DNA of 13,018 bases from Temnopleurus reevesii (GCA_036244855.1 BQKZ01007188.1:8896-21913), one strand, 5' to 3'. Numbered from the stretch's first letter, positions 1 to 7,904 are shown. Numbers and translations: made by a program. The notes: generated by a model not told the origin, from the sequence alone.

Positions 1-23
1 GGGGGGGGGGGGGGGGGGGGGGG
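1..23. repeat. poly-G homopolymer at the window edge
   Basis: Twenty-three consecutive G residues begin the window. This may be a genuine G tract or a sequencing or assembly artefact at a contig end. No feature depends on it. Confidence 0.95.
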
Positions 24-666
24 CGCCATTCCAAAAAGAATAGTAGTGATTTCTTAACTGAATTATGGCACTGCTCCATTTTTAATAAGTGGATGAGGAG
101 TTCTCTACGTATGACATTGCAGATTATGCCAAAGTTGCCAATTCAACGATGCCCTTTAATGCGGGAAACAAAAATGTGGAATTCACAACTTTTTAATAGT
201 ATGTGATTGTTTTCAAATTTTCACATTGGTCATCTTTTTACTGACAACATATCAATGTCCGGATGAAATTCCCCTCCATATATATAAAGACAATAATATC
301 CCTAAAACATGTTACGGTCATTATAGGGACACCACACTTAAATGATAAATTGGCTTATTTTAAAAAGAAAAATACGTATCTATATGATTCAAATATGCGA
401 TTTACTATAAAAGTATAAGATTTAGAGTTAAATCACCATTATCTGAGCCAAGTTTCTACGAGAAAGTATTTTTGTTCCTAAATCAAAGCTTTCTCGATCG
501 GTAAGAACATAATTCAATATTTGAGAAAAAAATGTGATACGTATGTGTACATGTATTTTATTATTTAACACTAGTCATTTTGCGCATTGAAACTTTTTTT
601 TTTGGCATACATGACGTAAAACATGGACTAATGACGTATGACGTGGACTACGACATGAAGCTTCTT
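24..666. other. non-coding, repeat-rich interval
   Basis: I see no supported gene here. It contains dispersed repeat copy a at 295-373. There is a weak match of 433-495 (AccattATCTGAGCCAAG, GAGAAAGTATTTT) to 10622-10750, which suggests the long direct repeat may extend upstream with insertions. Isolated GT dinucleotides such as the gtaaga at 501 have no convincing exon beside them. Confidence 0.5.
295..373 (+). repeat. dispersed repeat, copy a (related to 1301-1329 and 1837-1914)
   Basis: The block AAAACATGTTACGGTCATT (304-322) recurs at 1845-1863 with one change, and both copies are followed about 35-45 bp later by TTATTTTAAAAAGA. The shared order of blocks indicates two copies of one dispersed element and not a chance word match. 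Confidence 0.65.
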
Positions 667-1276
667 CATTACAAAGCAAATGAAAGAAAAGAATCTGTAG
701 TATCGGTTGGCTATTTCAATCATTATATGTGACTTTCTATAGCGTTATACAATCAGATGAAGACCAGAACAAAAAGAAGAATCTGTAGTACAGTTTGGCC
801 TTTTAAAGTCATAGATTCATGTTTATATAAGGTTTTTTGCAAAACACTACGTTTTCACCTGTATTCAAACAATAGAATACAATACATTGTAGGCTTGCTG
901 AATAAAGGAAATTCTTTTATGCCAGGCAAGCCCACTAAAAGCAAATTTCTTTAGTATAAACAGATGGTTTGAAAACTTAATTGTGTATTATAAGTTTTAC
1001 TAAAATATTGGACAGCTTTCACGCATTTTTCCAACATAACATATTTTATTCGCCAAAGATTGAACTATTTTAACGTTTCATGAATATTTCCCTTGTCATT
1101 GAGGATGATCTATCAATGGATCATATCGAAATATCTGTTCTGAACAAAATGGCAGCCCCCTTGTAATGTGATAGCAGACGAAAACCTGTTCTAAAATTTT
1201 CTGAATACATTGCAGATTTTGATCCAGTCCAATTAGAAGAGATATATGACACCTTTCTTATAGGTGTATATTATCA
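667..1276 (+). repeat. long direct repeat, copy 1
   Basis: This segment aligns, block by block and in the same orientation, with about 11713-12345. Shared blocks include CAATCAGATGAAGACC, GGCCTTTTAAAGTCATA, TGTATTCAAACAATA, CAAGCCCACTAAAAGCAAAT and GCCAAAGATTGAA, plus a 39-bp perfect match (1143-1181). Between the blocks are many substitutions and small indels, so the duplication is old. The small ORF at 757-954 lies inside and is not preserved in the other copy, so I do not call it a gene. Edges are approximate. Confidence 0.8.
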
Positions 1277-1836
1277 TCTAAGGTTAGTTTCCCTTTAACT
1301 TTTTGAGGACATCTACGAACCAAGACACGTGAGGTCGCGCTGTCTTACAGTTAGCACAAATTTGCTCATAATCCTGCGGTTTGGAGTTCCAATTGGCAGC
1401 AATTTTTTTATTTTTTTCTCAGTTTAAAAAAGAAATTGTCGGTCAAAACTTTTATCAAGTAATATTTTTTATTTGCAATATATTTTCTTGGCACTGATAC
1501 AAAGTGTGAAGTAATCTATTTGACTATTTTGGAATTTGAATATTAATTTCGTTTTCCTGCAGTAGGTATTATAGACATATCATGCGGTCTTCCAGTTGGG
1601 GAATAAGGGAATAATCTACGACCCTATATCCAAATCATTCGATTCAACACACGATGTCTCATTGTATGTATTAGTTATCACTCCGGACTTTGAATCTTGC
1701 GATACGAGTTCAAATTTCGGCTACAGCTTACTTTTTTGTGAACCGAATTTTCGTCAACATTTTTTTGCAATATCTTTTGTTAGTATTTTGACATGATGTT
1801 ATATAAATTTTCTTTGATCACTTTTAATTTACTAAC
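1277..1836. other. intergenic DNA with no supported gene
   Basis: Apart from the short repeat copy at 1301-1329, nothing is recognisable. A 66-codon open frame at 1596-1796 has no coding-like composition, no splice sites and no matching feature, so I treat it as chance. Confidence 0.5.
1301..1329 (+). repeat. dispersed repeat, short partial copy b
   Basis: The 22 bases at 1301-1322 match 1866-1887 with two differences (shared ACATCTACGAACCA). Both are followed by AGACACGT, which in the longer copy lies about 19 bp further on, so an indel separates them. Confidence 0.6.
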
Positions 1837-1914
1837 ATAATCCCAAAACATGTTACGGCCATTCATTTTGACAACATCTACGAACCAACCCTCATTATTT
1901 TAAAAAGACACGTC
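1837..1914 (+). repeat. dispersed repeat, copy c
   Basis: This copy contains both blocks of the family (AAAACATGTTACGGCCATT and ACATCTACGAACCA) and links copies a and b. It runs directly into the (CAT)n tract that follows. Confidence 0.65.
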
Positions 1915-1940
1915 ATCATCATCATCATCATCATTATCAT
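1913..1940 (+). repeat. (CAT)n microsatellite
   Basis: Consecutive CAT/ATC triplets run from about 1913 and decay through TTATCATT into a pyrimidine-rich stretch. Confidence 0.9.
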
Positions 1941-2075
1941 TCTATTCTTTTTCGTCGTCTTCTACTTCGTCTTCTTTGTACCCATCTTTTTCTATCAATT
2001 CATCTTCATTTTTCCTTTTTACTTTCTCCTTTCATGATTATTCTTCTTTTCTTTAATTTTCCTCCTCCTCCATCA
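1940..2075 (+). repeat. pyrimidine-rich low-complexity tract
   Basis: About 135 bases are composed mainly of T and C in TTC/TCT/TCC-like runs (for example TTCGTCGTCTTC, CCTCCTCCTCC). This looks like decayed simple sequence continuing from the (CAT)n tract. No acceptor-exon-donor arrangement follows it. Confidence 0.75.
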
Positions 2076-2174
2076 CATTGTTTTACAGCAAACACAACGA
2101 CAAACTACTGCTCCCAGCAGTGGTACCATAGCGTTATTCTTGCGGCAGTGGATTAGTGAACAGATAGATGTTGA

Positions 2175-2302
2175 GCCCCGGTCACATATGGCCCCGGAAG
2201 CAACGCGATTCAACACGGCTCTTTGTTCTGAGGCAGTTAACTGTATATTAACAAAGAGTCGTGTTGAATCGTGTTGCTTCCAGCGTCATATGTGACCGGG
2301 CC
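2175..2302. mobile_element. foldback MITE / long hairpin element
   Basis: Two 53-nt arms (2175-2227 and 2250-2302) are inverted copies of each other, matching at about 47 of 53 positions. They are separated by a 22-nt loop that itself contains the palindrome CAGTTAACTG. The outer ends read GCCCCGGTCACATATG on one side and GGCCCGGTCACATATG on the reverse of the other. Flanks are TTGA on the left and TTAG on the right, so a target duplication is not clear; an imperfect TGA/TTA is possible, which would suit a Harbinger-like TWA site. There is no coding capacity. A transcript would fold into a stem of about 50 bp. Confidence 0.85.
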
Positions 2303-3134
2303 TTAGTAAGGGAGGACTCGAATGTTTCTTGGGTCTCTGCTCCCCCAATAAATCGGGGAAGGTTGTTCCCAAATGATGTGGTCCAGATATGTAGATCGAA
2401 CGCTCTTTTACCCCCAGATTAAAATACAAGAATCACAAATCAATTACAAAATTAGAAATAAAAAAGGAGGCAGAATAAAGAGCAGGATTAAAAAGGTGTA
2501 GTCCAAGATACTCCAATGTTACTACAAGACTAGGCAGCCCAATGCAATAGTTCAATCCAGGTTTAATTACAAACACTGTCAAAGTAAGAATTGCACGAGC
2601 TCTTGTAAACAATTAGTTTGTGATAAATATAATGTTCTGCAGACATACAAATTATCAATCACCACATTGAAGACAAAACCGAATACAAATGGGAGAAGAC
2701 AGGGAAAATTATTTTTCTCAGCTACCGTCATACTTTCTCCCAATACTTTGAGAAAATTGTGCAAATCAATTATTACAGTACATTTTGCGGTGGGATTTAT
2801 TTTTTCGCATCTCATGTTTAAGTTTTTTTTTCAGCTCGACTTTTTTTCTTACTAGAGAATAGAATATATGAATTTAAAATCACGCCAGATATTGTACCGG
2901 GTGCTGTCACTGTCACTTTTGAAAGTGCTGTTTCTTCCGTGTTTTCACGAAGTGAAACCTATAAATGACTGCATTTCAAAGGGCATCGTATTGGTATACG
3001 CCTTTTAATATCCTGTTATTGCAAAATGTTCTATTAATGGTTTTGTGTAACGTAACCCTTTGGGTAACATTATATAGAAAATGATACGCATTTAATCATT
3101 CTCATTCACTGTTGCTATTCATTCATTTGATGTT
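2303..3134. other. intergenic DNA with no supported gene
   Basis: No exon-like segment or known repeat is recognised. Overlapping 60- to 78-codon frames on both strands near 2579-2855 have AT-driven codons and no splice or initiation context. Small local hairpins are present, such as CGTGTTTTCACG with GTGAAAC near 2938 and GTAACCCTTTGGGTAAC near 3052. Confidence 0.5.
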
Positions 3135-3269
3135 ATGTCGGGCAAGCCTCGGGCACGTTTTAAGATTGTCAAGAGCAACTTTTGTGTTAGAGGTATGCAT
3201 ACAATTTGCATCATTAGTAAACCCGCCTACTGATCAAACTCAAAAGGTTGCCTGAGGCTTGCCCGACAT
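3135..3269. repeat. 21-bp inverted repeat pair
   Basis: The sequence at 3135-3155 (ATGTCGGGCAAGCCTCGGGC plus A) returns in reverse complement at 3249-3269 with a single difference. Related 'CAAGCC..GGGCAAGC' words occur at 4580-4597 and, inverted, near 3376-3391. The pair therefore belongs to the larger repeat complex that runs to about 4660. Confidence 0.8.
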
Positions 3270-3450
3270 AGGAACACATAATGTATGCAATCTGAATTCC
3301 AAATAGTCGTGTTTACTAATATATGTTAATTTTATGCATACTCCGTACACAAAGGTTCTTCTTGACAACCCCAAAGCTTGCCCAACGCTGGTACAATATA
3401 TAGCAAAAACTAATGTATGCAAACTGGATTCTAAGTCTCGTAGTCCAATA

Positions 3451-3750
3451 GACCACTTTCATAATGTATTCAAATCTATTTACGCTTGCCCCAAGACGAA
3501 CTATGTATTCACCCGTCAGAAAATAATGAGAATTCAATACTCATAATGTCGCTTGCATGTATTAACGTTGCTAGGTTGGACAAATATTGTGGCTTGACCA
3601 ACCTAGCAGCATCCACTGCATGCTGTTCACATTCCTTCTACTGAAATATGATTATTTTATATAATCAGGTAAACAAATAGTTTGTCATTGTGCGTTTGAC
3701 AAAGGGGTGTGCATGAAATTTGAAAACATTACAAATTACAGTAGTCTATT
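3451..3750 (+). mobile_element. MITE-like repeat unit T1 (300 bp)
   Basis: The unit begins with GACCACTTTCATAATGTATT, and an identical start recurs exactly 300 bp later. It carries the recognisable internal order GCTTGCCCC, TTGCTAGGTTG, GACCAACCTAGCA, and AACAAATAGTTTGTCATTG, ending in GAAATTTGAAAACATTAC, an inverted version of its start. The ORFs at 3316-3546 overlap it and its flank and are not conserved in the sister units, so they are not genes. Confidence 0.8.
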
Positions 3751-4049
3751 GACCACTTTCATAATGTATTCAAATTTATTCACGCTTGCCCCCCAAACGA
3801 ACTATGTAATCAGTTGTCAATAAATAATGCGAGTACTACAGTCAGAATGCCATATTGCAGAAATTGAAATTGCTACGTTGAAAAATAAAGTATCTTGACC
3901 CACCTAGCAATATCCACGTGATTCTATCAATATTCCCTCTATTAAATTACAATTATTATATATCAGATGAATAGATAGTTTCTCATTGGGCATTTGACAA
4001 AGGAACGTTCCTAAAATCTTAATAAATTACGAAAGTTGTCTATTGTGAC
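3751..4049 (+). mobile_element. MITE-like repeat unit T2, tandem to T1
   Basis: This is a direct copy of the preceding unit with substitutions and small indels. The first 25 bases are identical. GCTTGCCCCCC, TTGCTACGTTG, GACCCACCTAGCA and TAGTTTCTCATTGGGC follow in the same order. The right edge is approximate, near the TTGTCTATTGTGAC that resembles the unit boundary. Confidence 0.78.
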
Positions 4050-4205
4050 TAACAGGTTTAAGGAATACCTCGCAACTACGTTCGTCGGCCTTGTGCATAA
4101 ATTTGAATCTATCAGTAAACCGGTCTATCATTAATTGTCTTGTTACTAACCGATATAAGAAATACTATGTAACATTGTTTATTGGAAAGAAACTTGCCTA
4201 AATAA

Positions 4206-4499
4206 ACCACTTTCGCAATGCATTCAAATTTGATGCAATCTTCTTTGTAAAACTCCCAATGACAAACTATTTGTTCACCTGATGTAAAATAATCCTATTC
4301 CAATGGAAGGAATGTGGACAACATACAATAGTTATTGCTAGGTTGGTCAAGCTACAATGTTTGTGGAACCTAGCAACGTTAATATATGCAAGTAGCTTTT
4401 TGACGATACCTCTTATTATGTTAATTATCTTATGACATGTGCACACATATTTCATCTTGGGGCAAAAGTGAATAAATTTGAATACATTACGAAAGTGAT
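4206..4499 (-). mobile_element. MITE-like repeat unit T3, inverted, with 24-bp terminal inverted repeats
   Basis: The reverse complement reproduces T1 and T2: CTTTTGCCCC, AACGTTGCTAGGTT, TTGACCAACCTAGCA, and AACAAATAGTTTGTCATTGG. Its ends (4208-4231 and 4474-4497) are inverted copies of one another, matching at 22 of 24 positions. This is the best evidence that each unit is a small DNA transposon derivative. Small ORFs crossing it (4267-4658, minus) are not preserved in the sister copies. Confidence 0.8.
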
Positions 4500-4660
4500 G
4501 ATTCTATTATCAAAACGGCCTGTTGAACCACAATACATGGAATCCTCTAGTTTGCATGTATAACTTCTTGGTAAGTCGGTCAAGCCTTGGGCAAGCTTTG
4601 CGTACAGACGGCGCATTAATTTGCATCTATTAGTAAATCCACCTATTTGATTGGTCAATC
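4500..4660. repeat. outer segment of the repeat complex
   Basis: Part of this stretch (about 4500-4600) is an inverted counterpart of the segment left of T1 (about 3355-3450), with shared words such as AAAGCTTGCCCAA on the reverse strand and TTTGCATGTATA/ATGTATGCAAAC. The end (TTTGCATCTATTAGTAAATC) matches 3208-3227 in direct order. Repeat-derived DNA therefore reaches to within about 20 bp of the putative first exon. Confidence 0.6.
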
Positions 4661-4678
4661 TGCACGCGATTGGTCAAT
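4649..4678 (+). promoter_or_regulatory. paired inverted CCAAT boxes (possible NF-Y sites)
   Basis: The 11-mer GATTGGTCAAT occurs twice, at 4649-4659 and 4668-4678, with starts 19 bp apart. Each contains ATTGG, the reverse of CCAAT, in a context resembling the NF-Y site. The second copy overlaps the putative ATG at 4677. CCAAT boxes normally lie some 60-100 bp upstream of transcription starts. If these are functional, transcription would begin near the end of exon 1 and the ATG at 4677 would not be the start codon. The doublet may equally be part of the adjoining repeat. Confidence 0.3.
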
Positions 4679-4749
4679 GAACAAGAACAATAAGAACATT
4701 TTCTATCTTCGGAAGACCTCCGAGACACGCCATACCACCATCAGCATTG
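4677..4749 (+). CDS. putative exon 1 of unrecognised split gene (5' coding exon or 5' UTR)
   Basis: The frame opens after a TAA at 4617-4619. Its first ATG is at 4677, and it encodes 24 residues beginning MNKNNKNIFYLRKTSE before a strong donor (ATTG|gtaagt, exon end 4749). The codons look like coding DNA (AAC, AAG, ACC, GAG, CGC, ATC, AGC). The exon ends with one spare base, which the next exon completes to GAC (Asp25). The frame continues open through exons 2, 3 and 4, which is the main evidence. The ATG has a poor context (T at -3), while an in-frame ATG in exon 3 (9448) has A at -3, so this exon may instead be 5' UTR. No signal peptide or membrane segment is seen. The upstream flank is repeat DNA. 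The true 5' limit of the exon is unknown. No family is recognised. Confidence 0.45.
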
Positions 4750-5325
4750 GTAAGTGGAACACACACCTTTCTATCTCTACGTTTTTTATGATGTAAAAAG
4801 TGATAAATTTGTTTCACCAATGGGGTGTTTAAATTTGATATAAATAAATAAGTTATTATGACATGTTATTTGTTTGGTATGGTATAGCTGTTGCCTAAAT
4901 CGTTATATTTTGAAATCATTGTGAATTCTGGCAAGATAACCGTTAACCATTGATGAGATTCCTTCTGAATTTGTTTTGTTAGATGTGATTACCAGACAAT
5001 TAATAAAGATATCACACAGGTATTAAACGTCAGCAAAAAAAGAGGATACGCTCAAATAAAGTCAGCAAAAAAAAAATGACAGGCTCAAATTTGATTTGCG
5101 AAGCTCGTTCCCCCGTGACGACGTCGCTACATAAAAAGACGGCAATACTTCTATTCTCTCCGATTTCGTAAAGTCGAAATGAAATTATCGAAAATCGGGT
5201 TATTTCTTTCATATGTATTTCAGAAAATGTTTCTTTTATCATTCTAGCATGTTTTTAGAGTTATAGTTCAGCATCATTGAAATATATTTGTACTGAATCT
5301 TTATGATATGCCGCTAATATTATCT
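4750..5325. other. intron 1, left part; no other gene seen
   Basis: This begins with the gtaagt donor of exon 1. The remainder is AT-rich DNA in which I recognise no element. It contains an approximate duplication of GTCAGCAAAAAA (5030-5041 and 5062-5073). A minus-strand frame at 5030-5242 has no supporting signals. Confidence 0.5.
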
Positions 5326-6037
5326 TTAACCCTAATCCCATTGGGATATCACTTCAGTCCATGGGAGGGGTTGACTTATTTGCCCCCCCCCCCTTGTCAT
5401 CTTCTAATTGACCGAAAATTGGCATGTGCATAGCCTAAGACAAACTGTGAAAATGTGTGGAAATTGTTTTAAAAAATGCACCCATTTGCCTGATTATGCG
5501 TAAAAACAATGATTACCAACAAATCATTCAATGAAGCTCAAATCATCAGCATCTTTTGTGTAAATACTTTTAATAATGTTTTCAATATATTTACAAGAAA
5601 ATTTGCATTAAAATTCATACCCTATGAATTCTAATACTTTTCTCAATATATTTCATTGATTTTTAATCTTATTTCTATAGTGTTTTAATACAAAATTGTT
5701 TCTGACATTAGTCTCATGAAAAATGGATTTTTTCCAATCATTTTAGTCAGAGAATGGAAGAATAGATCTGCATTTATGAATTTATTTTACTAAATTTACA
5801 TTTAATTTGTACATGAAATCACGTTTATGAACCATTTTTGGCTCGACAATTTTTTTTCAAGTACGCGTAACGTCAGAACCGCATATACTGCCGTCGCAAA
5901 TTTTGTTTCAAAAGTTGCGCTAAACTTTAAATTAAAAAAAATAGCAAGAAATCAAGGCGCGAGCTTATCTTGTTTCAGACTTATAAAAAAATGTTCAGGG
6001 GAACCTATAAAAGATCCCCCCATGGGATTAGGTTTAA
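5326..6037. mobile_element. non-autonomous TTAA-flanked transposon (704-bp body)
   Basis: TTAA at 5326-5329 is followed by CCCTAATCCCAT (5330-5341). ATGGGATTAGGT (6022-6033) is followed by TTAA at 6034-6037. The ends are inverted copies differing only at the outermost base (C versus A), and TTAA is the target-site duplication of piggyBac-like and Kolobok elements. A CCC-type left terminus resembles piggyBac, but the right end starts ACC, so the superfamily is open. The 704-bp interior has no transposase. The 79-codon frame at 5827-6066 runs across the right end and is chance. A C11 run sits at 5383-5393. It lies in intron 1 of the split gene. Confidence 0.8.
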
Positions 6038-6400
6038 TGAGGTTATTATTATTATTGTTTCCCTAGTAACTGGACTAGACTTGGATCTTTATGAAAGGAA
6101 TTGACAGAAATGAAACATTTTTGTTCATCAAAGACTGAGTGACCCATTTACCATTCAAAGATACAGCATATGTTCTATATTTCAGAAGTTATCTAGAGTT
6201 AGATATGCATTTCCATAACAGCAACACTAAAAGGAAGAATATCTTCATTTATTTGTATATTTCAGACCCGCAAAGAAATTCAAGAATAAAACAATTTTTC
6301 TTTCCATCAGAGACTGTCTCAGCATCATATCCATTCATTTGCATTTGCTCTTCTGAAAATGTCGACATTTAGTAAGGTGAACTATTATAATGCCCACTAT
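6038..6400. other. intronic DNA with short scattered repeats
   Basis: CATCAGAGACTG at 6305-6316 is exactly inverted at 6606-6617, and a related TTCATCAAAGACTGAGTG lies at 6124-6141. No exon is supported. ORFs of 66-77 codons on both strands (6139-6535) overlap the neighbouring MITE and are chance. Confidence 0.5.
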
Positions 6401-6576
6401 GTGGGTGTTGCTCAAAATCAACTGCAAATCAACTGCAACTTTGAAAATTGTAACGTGCATTTTCATTCGCGCGTGGTGTGCACATTCAACAAGACGCGCA
6501 TGAAACAATGATTTTGATTGGCGCGTTCCGATCAACTACAACTTCCGATCAATTGCAACTTTTGAGCAACACCCCC
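6401..6576. mobile_element. MITE with 17-bp terminal inverted repeats
   Basis: The left end GTGGGTGTTGCTCAAAA (6401-6417) is the inverse of TTTTGAGCAACACCCCC (6560-6576) with one difference. Inside the right end, a 17-bp unit, CCGATCAACTACAACTT, is tandemly repeated with two changes (6528-6544 and 6545-6561). The left end contains a related doublet ATCAACTGCA. TA lies next to the right end and one base away from the left end, so a TA target site is possible but not certain. There is no coding capacity. Confidence 0.75.
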
Positions 6577-6750
6577 TAAGACACGCAATGAATAGGAAGT
6601 GCTCTCAGTCTCTGATGAAAAGAACGATTCTTCTTTTTAATTTCCTTTCCACAGAGACCTTGGTTTAGTTACGTTGTCATTTTCCAATCGCTTGCTGTGC
6701 GAAATTTTAAATGAATAACTTTTACTTTCTTCAGGGAAATGAGGAAAAGA

Positions 6751-6832
6751 TTGTTTTGTTCACAACTGTGATAAACATGTACATGTCTCTTGTCTAGCAC
6801 AGACGTGTTTATCACAGCTCTTACGAAACAGA
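6751..6832. repeat. imperfect inverted repeat (hairpin)
   Basis: CTGTGATAAACATGT (6766-6780) pairs with ACGTGTTTATCACAG (6803-6817), matching at 14 of 15 positions. Weaker similarity continues outward on both sides (TGTTTTGTT against ACGAAACAG). This could be a decayed small foldback element. Confidence 0.6.
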
Positions 6833-7816
6833 CTTTCCGTCTAGTGCCATGGTACCTGATGATTAATTACAATTATTTTCTTATTTTGATATTTTGAAGT
6901 ATATATGAGTTGGGTAAATTGTATTACAAATTGATGTATCTCACTCAAGATAATTGTGAATATATAAAACATATTTTACTCCTATTTTATTACAGGTTAT
7001 AACAGTTTAAGAATATTGTGACCAATGTAGACTTGAATCTAAATCTTTATCAGATAAAGATATTTGGACATCAATCTCGTATTTCGTTACACCACCGTCA
7101 TTTATTATTTTTATCATAATTCCAGTGGTTTGAATATTGCTAATGTGTTTGTATTTTCATGAAATATTTTTTCTTGGATCAAAATATCTTAAGTTAATGT
7201 CAATGAAGGTTTGATGGATAAATTCAAATAAATTCAAATTAGATATGTCTTTGCAGAAATGAATATTGTTAACGTTTTCACCTGAATGTCTGTAGGCGAA
7301 TGTTTATGGTTTAGTAGACATTGTATCATAAAGATTAAAACTTTCATAGACAGATCAATCAATTAGATTTTGATAAAAGTCAGGATTCAAGAATCGTTTG
7401 ATATCATATTTTTGTTCAGTACAATACAACAAATAAAATAAACCAATGTAAACAGCATCGAACATAAATATATGTTTATGAAAAGTACAATGTAGTTGAA
7501 GGAAAGCAAAAGAAGAGGTATTTGTATATTGGAGTGTATTATCTTCATCAGGCACAGACAAAATAATTTCGATACATTGCTTGAAAGGAATTTCAATTAC
7601 CCTCTTATATTTCTTTCTCTGTGCGAAATGAGCAGATTTCAGAGCTTGCATTAATAAAGAAATAATCATTTCGGCATCATGACAGAGTCTTGTGAAAGTA
7701 GTACTTATTTAAATTTAGTTGTTTTTTATAATGTGAATGCCGATCTGAATAAAATTCAGATTGAAATCCATATTTTGTTTCTGATATATTTGATTATGCT
7801 TTTCTCTTTTAAACAG
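6833..7816. other. intron 1, right part; no other gene seen
   Basis: AT-rich sequence ends in the acceptor of the 31-nt exon. A 104-codon minus-strand frame (7355-7669) and a 69-codon frame overlapping it are rich in Ile, Leu, Phe and Cys from AT-biased DNA. They have no splice sites or start context I can support. Confidence 0.5.
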
Positions 7817-7847
7817 ACTTATCAAGATTAGCAAACTTTCATCATCG
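7817..7847 (+). CDS. putative 31-nt micro-exon 2 of the same gene
   Basis: A pyrimidine-rich acceptor (ttttctcttttaaacag) ends at 7816, and a strong donor (ATCATCG|gtaagt) begins at 7848, leaving a 31-nt exon. One frame contains a TAG. The frame entered with one base from exon 1 reads LSRLANFHH, with split codons at both ends (Asp25 and Arg35), and joins exon 3 in frame. The tight spacing of two good splice sites and the phase agreement on both sides argue that it is real. Micro-exons of this size are easily missed by gene finders. It could equally be a non-coding 5' UTR exon or a chance pairing of splice-like sites. Confidence 0.45.
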
Positions 7848-7867
7848 GTAAGTTTATGTAACCATCC

Positions 7868-7904
7868 TTATACATTGTGTATAATGATGTTATACATTGT
7901 GTAT
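7868..7904 (+). repeat. 15-bp perfect direct repeat
   Basis: TTATACATTGTGTAT occurs at 7868-7882 and again at 7890-7904, separated by seven bases. It lies beside the GGTACTTTATTCCC motif, which on the minus strand reads GGGAATAAAGTACC and resembles the 3' tail of a retroelement. The repeat may be a tail or target-site relic. Confidence 0.7.

Noticed and set aside
3316..3546. Overlapping 60- to 73-codon ORFs on both strands
   Set aside because: They overlap the MITE unit and its flank, and the sister units do not keep the frames.
4561..4576. A gtaagt donor at 4571 as the end of another exon
   Set aside because: It lies inside the repeat complex, the related copies lack it, and no acceptor or coding-like segment precedes it.
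5827..6066. 79-codon ORF as a transposase remnant of the TTAA element
   Set aside because: It reads across the element's right end into flanking DNA and shows no transposase motif.
6634..6720. Acceptor-like tttcctttccacag at 6641-6654 as the start of an exon
   Set aside because: No donor follows within a reasonable distance, and it would break the phase agreement between the called exons.
7355..7669. 104-codon minus-strand ORF as a gene
   Set aside because: A second overlapping frame is also open, the composition is Ile/Leu/Phe-rich as expected of AT-rich DNA, and no motif is recognisable.
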